This document shows, in pieces, positions 15,471 to 23,710 of a DNA stretch of 64,000 nucleotides. Each line of letters opens with the position of its first letter. Position 1 is the stretch's first letter. The notes under the pieces are model-generated. The model had not been told where the DNA came from, ran no database searches, and worked only from the letters and a program-made list of their open reading frames with translations. The stretch is from NCBI RefSeq assembly GCF_031454135.1, contig NZ_JAVDQF010000001.1, positions 2,046,001-2,110,000 on the forward strand, read 5' to 3'. The DNA comes from Arthrobacter russicus (GTDB lineage Bacteria > Actinomycetota > Actinomycetes > Actinomycetales > Micrococcaceae). Made by a program: the position numbers and the translations under genes.

Positions 15471-16440
15471 TGTTCTTCCTCTTTCGATCGACTGAATGCG
15501 GGGTCAGCCGAGCCATGTGCTCGGCTGCGGAAATCGCCCGGCCGGGCCGGCGATGCGGGGCCACCGCCATTGCCGAAGATGCCAGTTGCGCGGTCGCCCG
15601 GGGGAAATTCTCCTGCGCCACCAGCAAGTAGAGGAGGTCCATGGCCAGGAGTTGCACGTGTTTTGCCGAGAGGTCATCGGGCTGCAGGAACTGCTCGTGC
15701 ACGCTGGTGGTGATTTGGAAGTCCGCCGATTCGGCCAGTGGAGAGTTCGGATTGTTGGTCAACGCCACGGTACTGGCACCGGCCAGGCCGGCCTGGCGCA
15801 GCATCTGGATGGTCTCCTCGGTGCGCCCGGTATTCGAGATGCCGATCGCGATGCACTCCGGATTCTGCAGCGATGCGCTGGTCAGGCCGGCGTGCACTTC
15901 GGTCCAATGATGCGTGGGGATGCCGATCCGATAGAGCCGGTTCTGCAGTTCCTTGGCCATCACCGCACTGCCCCCGATGCCGTAGATGTCCACGTGTTCG
16001 GCCAGGGCCAATCGCCGGGCGAGGTTTTTCATCAACCGCAGGTCGAGTACCGCGGCGGTCTCCTGCAAGGACCGGGTATGCGCATTCATCAGGGTGCTCA
16101 GTACGTCGCGCGGCGAATCATCCGGGCCGAAGGCCCGCCCGATGTCCGTTTTCCAAGACTCCCGGGCGTCGGAGCGGCCGACGTCGGAGGCGACACCGAC
16201 TCGGAACGGCGCATAACCGGTGTAGCCGATCAAACGGCAGAATCTGGTCACGGTGGCTGCCGAGGTGCCGGTTTCATCGGCGAGTTCTTTGATCGAAAGC
16301 TCCAAGGGGGCCTGTGGCTTCTCGATCAAGAACCTGGCAATCTTGGACATCGCACCACTCATCTCGGGCAGACGCGCCTTGATCCGATTGACCACGCCCA
16401 CCACGGAATCCACGGCGAAATGCGTCGCGGCGTTCCCCAT
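15463..16440 (-). CDS. MurR/RpiR-family transcriptional regulator
   Basis: The 325-residue protein has an N-terminal RpiR helix-turn-helix (ELADETGTSAATVTRFCRLIGY) and a C-terminal SIS domain (GIGGSAVMAKEL, ISNTGRTEET) that senses a phosphosugar. It heads the operon that includes the SIS protein and the ABC importer and is divergent from the sugar kinase. The ATG at 16440 follows GGAAACT; an upstream in-frame start at 16503 would lie inside the promoter. Likely ligand: the phosphorylated amino sugar handled by this locus. Confidence 0.87.
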   Translation of the reverse strand: MGNAATHFAVDSVVGVVNRIKARLPEMSGAMSKIARFLIEKPQAPLELSIKELADETGTSAATVTRFCRLIGYTGYAPFRVGVASDVGRSDARESWKTDIGRAFGPDDSPRDVLSTLMNAHTRSLQETAAVLDLRLMKNLARRLALAEHVDIYGIGGSAVMAKELQNRLYRIGIPTHHWTEVHAGLTSASLQNPECIAIGISNTGRTEETIQMLRQAGLAGASTVALTNNPNSPLAESADFQITTSVHEQFLQPDDLSAKHVQLLAMDLLYLLVAQENFPRATAQLASSAMAVAPHRRPGRAISAAEHMARLTPHSVDRKRKNIV

Positions 16441-16481
16441 AGTTTCCACGATGAAAATCCATTTCTTGCAAATGAGTGATG

Positions 16482-16516
16482 ATGGAAAACTATTCTCATA
16501 CACTCTTGTGTGTCAA
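16482..16516 (-). promoter_or_regulatory. Promoter of the rpiR operon with overlapping partial palindrome
   Basis: On the minus strand TTGACA (plus 16511-16516) is followed after 18 bp by TAGTTT (plus 16487-16492). The stretch ATGGAAAACTATTCTCAT (16483-16500) shows partial dyad symmetry and overlaps the -10, so it is a candidate RpiR operator acting on both divergent genes. Confidence 0.55.
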
Positions 16517-16543
16517 GTCACAGAAGGTAAAAGGTAGGTTACA

Positions 16544-17527
16544 GTGGCACTTTTCCTGGCCGTGGATGCCGGCGGCACCTCGACCCGCGCAGCGGTCCTC
16601 GATCAGTTCGGCAATTGCCTCGGATTCGGCAAGGCCGGCCCTGGAAACCCTATTTCTTCAGGGGTGGAGCGGGCAACCGAGTCGGTAAGCGAAGCCTCCC
16701 GACAAGCTTTGGGTGAGCTTTCCGAGCCCCGGCCCGAGCTCCAGGGGGCCGCTTTGGCGATGGCCGGCGGCTCCGTCGAGGTGCCGCTCGACGGCATCCA
16801 GTCAACGCTTCGGGCACACGGCCTCCAGAATAAAGCGATGATCGAATCTGATCTTTTAGCTATGTATTTATCCGGAACTCATCATTCTGATGGTTTTGCA
16901 TTGGTCTCCGGCACCGGAGCCATCTGCGCCCGGGTCGAGCAATTCGAAACCAGTCACGTGGCCGATGGCCTCGGTTGGCTGCTGGGCGACCAAGGTTCGG
17001 GGTATTGGATCGGCCATGAAGCAGTCCTCGCGGTCGCCGCCGCGCTGGACGGGCGGGCGCCGCGGACCATGCTGACCGGAGCGCTGCTGGAACAGCTGGC
17101 CGTGCCGCGCTCGGCTTTGCGCATCGAAGGCCGGCCAGCCGAGCTGCAGTCGTTCCTGTTGAAAATCTATGCGCTCCGGCCGATCCAACTCGCCGGCTTC
17201 GCCACCCTGGCGTTCGACGCCGCCGAACAAGGCGACCAGGTGGCCGCGGAAATCCTGCGCCGGGCCGGCCGGGCGCTGCTGCACAGCCTCGCCGCGGTCC
17301 GTCCGGAGGGAACCGCATTGCCCCTGGTGATCGGCGGCAGCATCCTGCGCGCCGGATCCCCGGTGCTGCAGACCGTGCAGGAAGCGCTCCCCGGCGTCGC
17401 GGTCACCCGGGTGGAGGACGGCTTGGCCGGGGCCGCCTCGATTGTGCTGCGACGCGCCGGCATCACCGTGGACGAAGCGGTGTTCACCCGGATCCGGGAC
17501 AGCCTCGGCGGGCTCCGGAACCGCTGA
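16544..17527 (+). CDS. BadF/BadG-type sugar kinase (N-acetylglucosamine kinase-like)
   Basis: This 327-residue protein has the ASKHA ATPase fold: phosphate loop AVDAGGTSTRAAV at the start, SGTGAIC in the middle and GLGWLLGDQGSGYWIG, a hallmark of N-acetylglucosamine kinases of the BadF/BadG/BcrA/BcrD family. It would phosphorylate the imported amino sugar in the cytosol. The start is GTG at 16544 with AAAGGTAGG upstream. It is divergent from the rpiR-SIS-ABC operon, which completes uptake plus phosphorylation. Deacetylase and deaminase genes (nagA, nagB) are not in the window. Confidence 0.82.
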   Translation: MALFLAVDAGGTSTRAAVLDQFGNCLGFGKAGPGNPISSGVERATESVSEASRQALGELSEPRPELQGAALAMAGGSVEVPLDGIQSTLRAHGLQNKAMIESDLLAMYLSGTHHSDGFALVSGTGAICARVEQFETSHVADGLGWLLGDQGSGYWIGHEAVLAVAAALDGRAPRTMLTGALLEQLAVPRSALRIEGRPAELQSFLLKIYALRPIQLAGFATLAFDAAEQGDQVAAEILRRAGRALLHSLAAVRPEGTALPLVIGGSILRAGSPVLQTVQEALPGVAVTRVEDGLAGAASIVLRRAGITVDEAVFTRIRDSLGGLRNR

Positions 17528-17598
17528 TCGGACAGCTCGATTCTGCATCGCGCCTCCGGCGCGTACGGTATTCCAATACGCGAAAAATTGCGGTCCGG

Positions 17599-18030
17599 TT
17601 AGCTGTACTCGGGCCGCGGCTTATCCTCCGGGCCAGGTGCCTGTGCAGCGGACTCCGACGGCTCGGCCGGCTCGGTCAGATCAGGCTCCACCGGTGAACT
17701 GGCCGGGGCCGGCTTTACCGACTTCTTCAACCGGTCTTCGGAGCGCAGGCTCACACCCGAGCCTTTGCCGAGATGATCGGCATTTTCCTTGTAGCTCATC
17801 GCGAGCATCGCGCACATCACCAGCGCCACCACGAAAGTGATGCCGAACGCGATCAGCCCGAGATCGAAGCGGACCACCCGGAGTTGGCCGTTGCTGGCGT
17901 CCCTTCCGGTACCGCCGGTAGCGACCACGGTAGTGATCACCGCGGCGATCAGGCCGAGCACTGCGGAGAAAACAAGCGGTCCCTTGACCGAGGTCCGCAG
18001 CTTCTTGCCGCTGCCTTCTTGGTCGGTCAC
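17599..18030 (-). CDS. Conserved membrane protein of unknown function
   Basis: This 143-residue protein has two predicted transmembrane helices (about residues 17-40 and 55-80) and a C-terminal cytoplasmic tail of about 60 residues rich in Pro, Glu and Ala. The start is GTG at 18030. I do not recognise a defined family. The next gene upstream on the same strand is a DUF308/HdeD-like membrane protein, about 40 bp away, so the two may be co-transcribed. Confidence 0.65.
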   Translation of the reverse strand: MTDQEGSGKKLRTSVKGPLVFSAVLGLIAAVITTVVATGGTGRDASNGQLRVVRFDLGLIAFGITFVVALVMCAMLAMSYKENADHLGKGSGVSLRSEDRLKKSVKPAPASSPVEPDLTEPAEPSESAAQAPGPEDKPRPEYS

Positions 18031-18069
18031 GAGCGCTCCTTCAGAAATGTTGCTATTTGGGTACCGAAC

Positions 18070-18672
18070 TTATTCTACGCCCGGTAGAGATTGTTTTCCG
18101 CCTCGACCGGCCGTACCGGACTGCATCGGCCGGGCGCCGTCGTGCCGGTAGCTGAGTGCGGCAAGGACCAGCACCACGCCGATGATCACGGCGGAGCCGC
18201 CAGTCACGCCGAGCGGCGCGCGCGGTGAACCGTTGGCCAGGACGAACAACAGGATTCCGGCCAGTGCGGCGACGCCGCCGGTGATCAGCCAATCCCGGCC
18301 CAACACCGTCTGCAGCCGGAACTTCAGCCCGAGCAGGATTTCCAGCACGCCGGAAAGCAACAGCCCGGCACCGAGCGCGAGTGCGATGGCCCCCGGGGCG
18401 ACCAGCGCGAGGATTCCGCATGCCGCCAAGACAATGCTCTCGGTGCGCAGCAGCAAAGCAGACCCCTTGAGCCCGTGCTGTACCGCCAGATTGAGTGAAA
18501 CCACCGCGATGCCGCTGAAAATCAGATAGATTCCGGCGACGAACGACGGCACATCCGGCCAAAAAACCGTCAACAATCCAAACCCCAAAGCGATCAGCGC
18601 CCGTAACAGCACAGGTTTCCACAAACCGGGTTCCGGCGTTGGCCGCCCGGCATCGGCGCGGTTCAAAGTCAC
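18070..18672 (-). CDS. HdeD/DUF308-like membrane protein
   Basis: This 200-residue protein has about six short hydrophobic helices with repeated Gly/Ala-rich segments and FWPDVPSFVAGIYLIFSG, as in the HdeD/DUF308 family of acid-resistance-associated membrane proteins. Start GTG at 18672. The molecular role of these proteins is unknown. It lies 91 bp after the MATE gene on the same strand and 40 bp before the small membrane protein. Confidence 0.68.
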   Translation of the reverse strand: MTLNRADAGRPTPEPGLWKPVLLRALIALGFGLLTVFWPDVPSFVAGIYLIFSGIAVVSLNLAVQHGLKGSALLLRTESIVLAACGILALVAPGAIALALGAGLLLSGVLEILLGLKFRLQTVLGRDWLITGGVAALAGILLFVLANGSPRAPLGVTGGSAVIIGVVLVLAALSYRHDGARPMQSGTAGRGGKQSLPGVE

Positions 18673-18762
18673 TTCGTCTCCATCCGATGAGCTGCTTGCC
18701 GCTCCAGTCTATTCGGTTCCGGTACCTGGCCGCCGCCGCGGCCGGCGGGCCGGCCCGCCGGT

Positions 18763-20109
18763 TCAGGCGCCGGTCCGCTGCCAAGCGTCGGTACGGGCCC
18801 GCAGGCCCAGGCTCACCGCCCTTGCCAGCAGATAGCCGCCGGCGAAGGCGGCCCACAACCAGGCCAAGGCGGCTGGGCCTTCGACGCCTGAGCTTTCGAC
18901 CCAGAACAGCAGCGGCAGATATCCGGCCAGGCAGAGCACGCCGACCAGCGCCAGATAACGGGCATCTCCGGCGCCGATCAGCACCCCGTCCAGGACGAAC
19001 ACGAATCCGGCAATCGGCTGGCCGAGCGCCAGCGCCAGCAAGGCGGCGGACAGCGCGGCATGCACGCCCCGGTCCGCAGTGAAGATCCAACCGACCCAGG
19101 GCGCAGCGAGGAATACCAGTGCACCGGTCAGCACGCCGAAGCCCAGGCCCCACAGCAGCATCTTCCGGGTCAGCGTACGCACCGCCACGAGGTTCCCCGC
19201 GCCCAGCTCCTTGCCGATCAGGGCCTGAGCGGCGATCGCCAAGGCATCGAGCGCGAAGGCCAGGAGGTTGAACACCGTCATCGCGATCTGGTGCGCGGCC
19301 AAATTCGCCGGCCCTTGCGAGGTCGCCAGCAGCACGGTGGCCAGAATCGCGATCCGCAGGCTGAGCGTGCGCAGCAGCAGCCAGCCGCCGACCGAAGTCA
19401 GGTTGAGCACGGCCTTCCACTGCGGCGCCAGACTCAGCTTCTCCCGCCGGGCCGCGCGGACCACGATCACCAGGTACACCGCAGCCATCAGCCACTGGAC
19501 GATCGAGGTGCCGATCGCCGAACCGGCCACCCCCCATCCGACCGGGTAGACCAGAAGCCAGTTCAGTCCCGCGTTGAGCGCGAAGCCGGCCGCGGCGACG
19601 TACAGCGGCGTCCGGGTATCCTGCAGCCCGCGCAGCACTCCGGTGGCCGCGAGCACCAAGAGCATCGCGGGGATCCCGGGCAGCGAAAAGCGCAGATAGC
19701 TGCCCGCTTCCGCCAAGACCTGGCCCTGCGCGCCCATCGCCGTGAGCAATGGCTCAATGCTGAAAATACCCACGACTGCCAATGCGAGGCCCAAGACCAG
19801 GGCCAGCCACATGCCGTCCCGGCCGACCGCGATCGCATCCCGGTGCCGGCCCGCGCCGATCAGCCGCGCAACGGCCGGGGTCGTCGAATACGCCAGGAAG
19901 ACCAGCAAACCGACCGCAGTCTGCAGCAGTGTGGCGGCCAGGCCGACGCCGGCCAGTTGGTTGACCCCCAGGTGGCCCACGATCGCCGAATCGGCGATCA
20001 GGAAAAGCGGCTCGGCGATCAAGGCTCCGAAAGCCGGAACGGCCAATCTCAGGATCTGCGCATTGCTGCCGCGGCGGGGCGCGGCCAATCCGGTCGGTTC
20101 GGCGGGCAC
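18763..20109 (-). CDS. MATE-family efflux transporter (DinF-like)
   Basis: This 448-residue protein has twelve predicted transmembrane helices arranged as two MatE repeats. Characteristic stretches include AFGALIAEPLFLIADSAIVGHLG in the first repeat and ALDALAIAAQALIGKELG in the second, typical of the DinF branch. MATE proteins export cationic drugs or metabolites by cation antiport. The start is GTG at 20109. The TOPRIM gene starts divergently only 52 bp away. Confidence 0.88.
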   Translation of the reverse strand: MPAEPTGLAAPRRGSNAQILRLAVPAFGALIAEPLFLIADSAIVGHLGVNQLAGVGLAATLLQTAVGLLVFLAYSTTPAVARLIGAGRHRDAIAVGRDGMWLALVLGLALAVVGIFSIEPLLTAMGAQGQVLAEAGSYLRFSLPGIPAMLLVLAATGVLRGLQDTRTPLYVAAAGFALNAGLNWLLVYPVGWGVAGSAIGTSIVQWLMAAVYLVIVVRAARREKLSLAPQWKAVLNLTSVGGWLLLRTLSLRIAILATVLLATSQGPANLAAHQIAMTVFNLLAFALDALAIAAQALIGKELGAGNLVAVRTLTRKMLLWGLGFGVLTGALVFLAAPWVGWIFTADRGVHAALSAALLALALGQPIAGFVFVLDGVLIGAGDARYLALVGVLCLAGYLPLLFWVESSGVEGPAALAWLWAAFAGGYLLARAVSLGLRARTDAWQRTGA

Positions 20110-20160
20110 AGCTGAAGTTTACCCGCCGATTCGAGCCCGGGAGGTGCAAGACTGAGTGCC

Positions 20161-20913
20161 ATGGAAAGCCCAGCTGGAATCCCGTTACGCGGACCAGCGC
20201 GCCCGACGCCGGTGCAGCACCCGTCCATGAACCAGTTCAGCGCGGCCGCAATCAGCTGGGCGAGCGCCGGCGGAGCGGCTGGACCCGCGCAGCGCGTAGC
20301 CCGGCAGTTGAGCTCCGACTCCGGGGTGCGCTCCGTGGTGCTGGTCGAGGGTGCCAGCGACCAGGCCGCCGTCGAAGCCCTGGCACTGCGGCACGGCCGG
20401 GATTTCGAGACGGAGCGGATCGCCGTGATTCCGATGGGCGGGGTGACCAATATTGCGAAGTTCAGCGCCCTACTCGGTCCGGAAGGGTTGGGACTGACCC
20501 TGGCCGGTCTCTGCGATCTGGGCGAAGCCCGGTATTTCCGCCGCGCCTTGGCGCGGGCCTATCCCGCTGCGGCCGAGCGCGGACCGGACTGGATGCAGCG
20601 GCTGGGCTTCTTCATCTGCGATACCGATCTGGAAGTGGAGTTGATCCGCGCGCTGGGCGTCGACCGGGTACAGCAGGTGATCGCGGAACAGGGCGATCTG
20701 CGCCCATGGCAGACCCTGCAGCAACAACCGGCGCAACAAGGCCGCAGCATCGAACAGCAATTGCACCGTTTCATGGGCACTACGAGCGGGCGCAAGATCC
20801 ATTACGGGGCGGTCTTGGTCGAAGCGCTCGATCCCGCCCAGGTGCCGGCACCGTTGGCCGGCTTGCTCGATTTCCTCGGCGTAGCGGACCGCCCGGCCGG
20901 TCCGGTTGGCTGA
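20161..20913 (+). CDS. Stand-alone TOPRIM-domain protein (OLD-nuclease-like, no ATPase)
   Basis: The 250-residue protein contains a TOPRIM fold: VVLVEGASDQAAVEAL with the conserved Glu, a DLGE segment, and ICDTDLEVEL as the likely DxD-type metal site. It resembles the C-terminal TOPRIM part of OLD-family ATP-dependent endonucleases but has no Walker motifs of its own, and no ABC-type ATPase is adjacent. The first 60 residues are unstructured-looking. An internal ATG at 20227 is a possible alternative start. Nuclease activity and biological role are unproven. Confidence 0.72.
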   Translation: MESPAGIPLRGPARPTPVQHPSMNQFSAAAISWASAGGAAGPAQRVARQLSSDSGVRSVVLVEGASDQAAVEALALRHGRDFETERIAVIPMGGVTNIAKFSALLGPEGLGLTLAGLCDLGEARYFRRALARAYPAAAERGPDWMQRLGFFICDTDLEVELIRALGVDRVQQVIAEQGDLRPWQTLQQQPAQQGRSIEQQLHRFMGTTSGRKIHYGAVLVEALDPAQVPAPLAGLLDFLGVADRPAGPVG

Positions 20914-20934
20914 CAGCTGCCAGCTCAGACGGGA

Positions 20935-22320
20935 TCAGTAAGCCCCGCCGGCATTGTCCGGCGCCATGTTGGAGAACCTCGAATAGTGCCCTTGGAAGCC
21001 GACCACGATGGTCTTGGTGGGGCCGTTACGGTGTTTCGCGATGATCACGTCCGCCTCACCGGCCCGGGAGGACTCTTTGTCGTAGATGTCCTCGCGGTGC
21101 AGCAGGATCACCATGTCCGCGTCCTGCTCGATGGATCCGGACTCACGCAGATCGGAGACCATCGGCTTCTTGTCCGTGCGCTGCTCGGAACCACGGTTCA
21201 GCTGGGACAGCGCGATCACCGGTACGCCGAGCTCTTTCGCCAGCAGTTTGAGCGCGCGGGAGAATTCGGAGACTTCCTGCTGCCGCGACTCGACCCTTTT
21301 GCCCGAAGACATCAGCTGCAGATAGTCCAAGACCACGAGTTTGAGATCGTGCTGCTGCTTGAGCCGACGGCACTTGGCCCGGATTTCCATCAGCGACATG
21401 TTCGGGCTGTCGTCGATGAACAGCGGGGCTTCGTTGAGCGGACCCATCACTTTGGCGATTTTGGCCCACTGCTCGTCTTTCACCGTGCCCTTGCGCAGGT
21501 CCTGCAACTGGATCGTGGCTTCCGCGCTCATCAGACGCATCGCGATTTCGGTCCGGCTCATTTCCAGGGAGAAGAACACCGTGGCCATTTTGTGCTTGAT
21601 CGCCGCCGATCGGGCGATGTCCAGCGCGAAAGTGGATTTGCCGACTGCCGGACGGGCCGCGATCACGATCATCTGGCCCGGATGCAAGCCGTGCGTGAGT
21701 TCATCGAGGTCGTAGAACCCGGTGGGCACGCCGATCATGCCTTCGCCGCGATGCCCTGCCGCTTCGATCTCGTCCATCGCGGATTCCATCACTTCGCCCA
21801 GCGCAACATAGTCTTCCGCAGACCGGCGTTCTGCCACTGCGAAGATCTCGGCCTGGGCGGCGTTGACGATGTCCTCGACCTCGCCGTCGTTGCCGTATCC
21901 GAGCTGCACGATTTTGGTACCGGCATTGACCAAGCGGCGCAAAACCGCCCGCTCGGCGACGATCTGGGCGTAAAAACCGGCATTCGCCGCGGTCGGCACG
22001 GATTGGATCAGTTGATGCAGATAGGCCGGACCGCCCACCTTCGAGATCTCGCCGCGCTTGGTCAATTCATCCGAGACGGTGACCGCGTCGGCCGGCTCGC
22101 CACGGCCATAGAGATCCAGCACCGCTTCGTAGATGCTCTCATGCGCGGGCCGGTAGAAATCCTGCCCCCGGAGGACTTCGACCACATCCGCAATCGCGTC
22201 CTTGGACAACAGCATGCCGCCCAACACGCTTTGTTCGGCAACCAGGTCCTGCGGTGGCGTCCGCGCGAATTCCGGCTCTCGCAACGACGCGACGTCCGCT
22301 TGCTGATCCGCTACCGACAT
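20935..22320 (-). CDS. dnaB: Replicative DNA helicase DnaB
   Basis: The 461-residue protein has the normal length, with no intein. The N-terminal DnaG-interaction domain precedes a RecA-like helicase domain with Walker A ARPAVGKST (Lys228), a Walker B/VVLDYLQLM segment and the arginine-finger region near the C-terminus. It unwinds DNA at the replication fork. GGAGAGAGA precedes the ATG at 22320. The upstream region is an unusually long 570 bp with several DnaA-box-like sites. It lies close to the ribosomal-ssb cluster, as is common in actinomycetes, but is separated from rplI by three genes. Confidence 0.96.
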   Translation of the reverse strand: MSVADQQADVASLREPEFARTPPQDLVAEQSVLGGMLLSKDAIADVVEVLRGQDFYRPAHESIYEAVLDLYGRGEPADAVTVSDELTKRGEISKVGGPAYLHQLIQSVPTAANAGFYAQIVAERAVLRRLVNAGTKIVQLGYGNDGEVEDIVNAAQAEIFAVAERRSAEDYVALGEVMESAMDEIEAAGHRGEGMIGVPTGFYDLDELTHGLHPGQMIVIAARPAVGKSTFALDIARSAAIKHKMATVFFSLEMSRTEIAMRLMSAEATIQLQDLRKGTVKDEQWAKIAKVMGPLNEAPLFIDDSPNMSLMEIRAKCRRLKQQHDLKLVVLDYLQLMSSGKRVESRQQEVSEFSRALKLLAKELGVPVIALSQLNRGSEQRTDKKPMVSDLRESGSIEQDADMVILLHREDIYDKESSRAGEADVIIAKHRNGPTKTIVVGFQGHYSRFSNMAPDNAGGAY

Positions 22321-22894
22321 CGACGCTCTCTCTCCACAAAAATCTCATGACCGCCGGCCCGGTTGCGATCGGCATCGCGGCCGGCGGATCTTTACTCAAT
22401 TGTGCCGCTGCACTCCGACAATATTGGGTAACCCCCAGGCGTACCGCGCGCAGCGGAGCACCTGGCGCACGCTGCGCGGATCGAATCTTCCGAACCGCAG
22501 AACCTGTCCGTAGCGGGGCTTCACCGGGGGGTACCTCGCAACGTTAGACGCTGTGCCGGTCAACGCCAAGCCGCCTTGTGGCTCTACTTGTGGATAACTT
22601 GTGGATACTGCGGCGTGTTGTGTGCACAGGCTGGGGACAAGGTTGTGGACAGAAAGATTTTTTTCCACAAATAGTTGCTCTGACCTGCTGTTTTGCTAAT
22701 CACACGCTGTGGAGGAAAAGAAGTTTTTCGGAAACCTTCATCCACAGCTTGCATGTTGACAACCTCACGGAATTGCGCATGCAGGGCGATCCTGGCCCGC
22801 TCGGCATCGAGGATGATGTGATGGATGTCACTGCGACCGCAGGTCTCCCGCGCGATCGCTAGGCACCGGCGATTCTGCGCACTAAGCTCGGTTC
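22321..22894. other. Long intergenic region upstream of dnaB
   Basis: These 574 bases hold no convincing gene: the open frames present lack conserved sequence and ribosome-binding sites. From about 22588 the region becomes rich in DnaA-box-like 9-mers and short T- and A-runs. It contains the dnaB leader at one end and, at the other, the promoter region of the L7/L12-like gene at 22895. Confidence 0.6.
22589..22746. promoter_or_regulatory. Cluster of DnaA-box-like sequences upstream of dnaB
   Basis: TGTGGATAA at 22589-22597 is a perfect box (TTATCCACA on the other strand). TGTGGATAC follows at 22600-22608, exactly 11 bp later. TTTTCCACA at 22661-22669 and TCATCCACA at 22738-22746 each differ by one base; TGTGGACAG at 22644-22652 differs by two. 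The T-run 22658-22664 adds an easily melted element. Possible roles: DnaA control of dnaB or DnaA titration. Confidence 0.6.
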
Positions 22895-23242
22895 ATGGAT
22901 TGGTTGATCGTAGTCATCATTGGCATTGCCGGGCTCGCGATCTTGATCTGGGCATTGCGGGTCGGCCGAGGCAAGGGGGCCCAGCTCTCCGACGCGGACG
23001 TGTATCTGCGCGGACTCACCGCGAAATCGCACAGCTCCAAAGTCTCGGCACCGCAGAATCTGACCTCGGCGCAGTCCACCGCCGCGTACACCCAAGCCCC
23101 TGCGGCCCAGCTTCCACCGCATATCCATGCCCAGGCGCAAGCCATGGTCCGCGCCGGTCAGAAGATCCAGGCGATCAAATTGATCCGGCAGTCGACCGGC
23201 TGGGACCTGGCCACCTCGAAACGATTCGCCGACAATCTCTGA
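22895..23242 (+). CDS. Membrane-anchored protein with an L7/L12 C-terminal-like domain
   Basis: This 115-residue protein has an N-terminal hydrophobic helix (about residues 3-22), a flexible Ser/Ala/Gln-rich linker, and a C-terminal segment (AMVRAGQKIQAIKLIRQSTG... to the end) that matches the alpha-helical core of the ribosomal L7/L12 C-terminal domain. It lacks the rest of L7/L12, so it is not a ribosomal stalk protein. The function is unknown. It is followed 24 bp later by a DUF1801 gene. Confidence 0.65.
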   Translation: MDWLIVVIIGIAGLAILIWALRVGRGKGAQLSDADVYLRGLTAKSHSSKVSAPQNLTSAQSTAAYTQAPAAQLPPHIHAQAQAMVRAGQKIQAIKLIRQSTGWDLATSKRFADNL

Positions 23243-23266
23243 ACCGGCCGAAGGGGTCTGCCCACG

Positions 23267-23710
23267 ATGAATGCCGCAAACCTGACCATGCCCACGAACG
23301 CCCCGGCCACCGAATTCATCAATGGGGTGGAAAACCCGAAGCGGCGGGCTGACGCGATCGAACTGCTCCGGCTCTTCGAGGCGGCCACCGGCGCTCCGGC
23401 CGTGATGTGGGGGAATTCCATGGTCGGCTTCGGCTGGAACCACTACCGCTACCCGAGCGGACGCGAGGGCGATCAGATGGCGGTGGGATTCTCGCCGCGC
23501 AAAGCCAACCTTGCGCTGTACGGGCTGATCAACACGGACGCCGCCCGGCTCCGGCTGGCCGAATTGGGCAAGCACAAAACCGGCGTCGGCTGCCTCTACT
23601 TGACCGCCTTGGCCGACGCCGACCCGGCGGTCCTGGGTGATCTGGTGCGCGAAGGCTTCGAACTGATGAACACCGGGCCCGAAGGCACCATGGTCACTGC
23701 GCAGCTGTGA
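23267..23710 (+). CDS. DUF1801-domain protein
   Basis: This 147-residue soluble protein has the DUF1801 pattern: an N-terminal helix with the PKRRADAIELLRLFE stretch, MWGNSMVGFGWNHYRYPSGREG, a beta-rich core ending in SPRKANLALYGL, and KTGVGCLYL near the end. The family resembles YdhG-type proteins of unknown function. It is probably co-transcribed with the L7/L12-like gene and overlaps the 3' end of phzF on the other strand by 17 bp. Confidence 0.78.
   Translation: MNAANLTMPTNAPATEFINGVENPKRRADAIELLRLFEAATGAPAVMWGNSMVGFGWNHYRYPSGREGDQMAVGFSPRKANLALYGLINTDAARLRLAELGKHKTGVGCLYLTALADADPAVLGDLVREGFELMNTGPEGTMVTAQL

Noticed and set aside
22588-22746. Origin of replication
   Set aside because: DnaA boxes are present, but dnaA, dnaN, rpmH and gyrase genes are not, and the site is a dnaB leader. 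It is more safely called a DnaA-box cluster.
22254-22862. Open frames of 90-97 codons on both strands upstream of dnaB
   Set aside because: They overlap one another and the DnaA-box cluster, show no recognisable domain and have no good ribosome-binding site.
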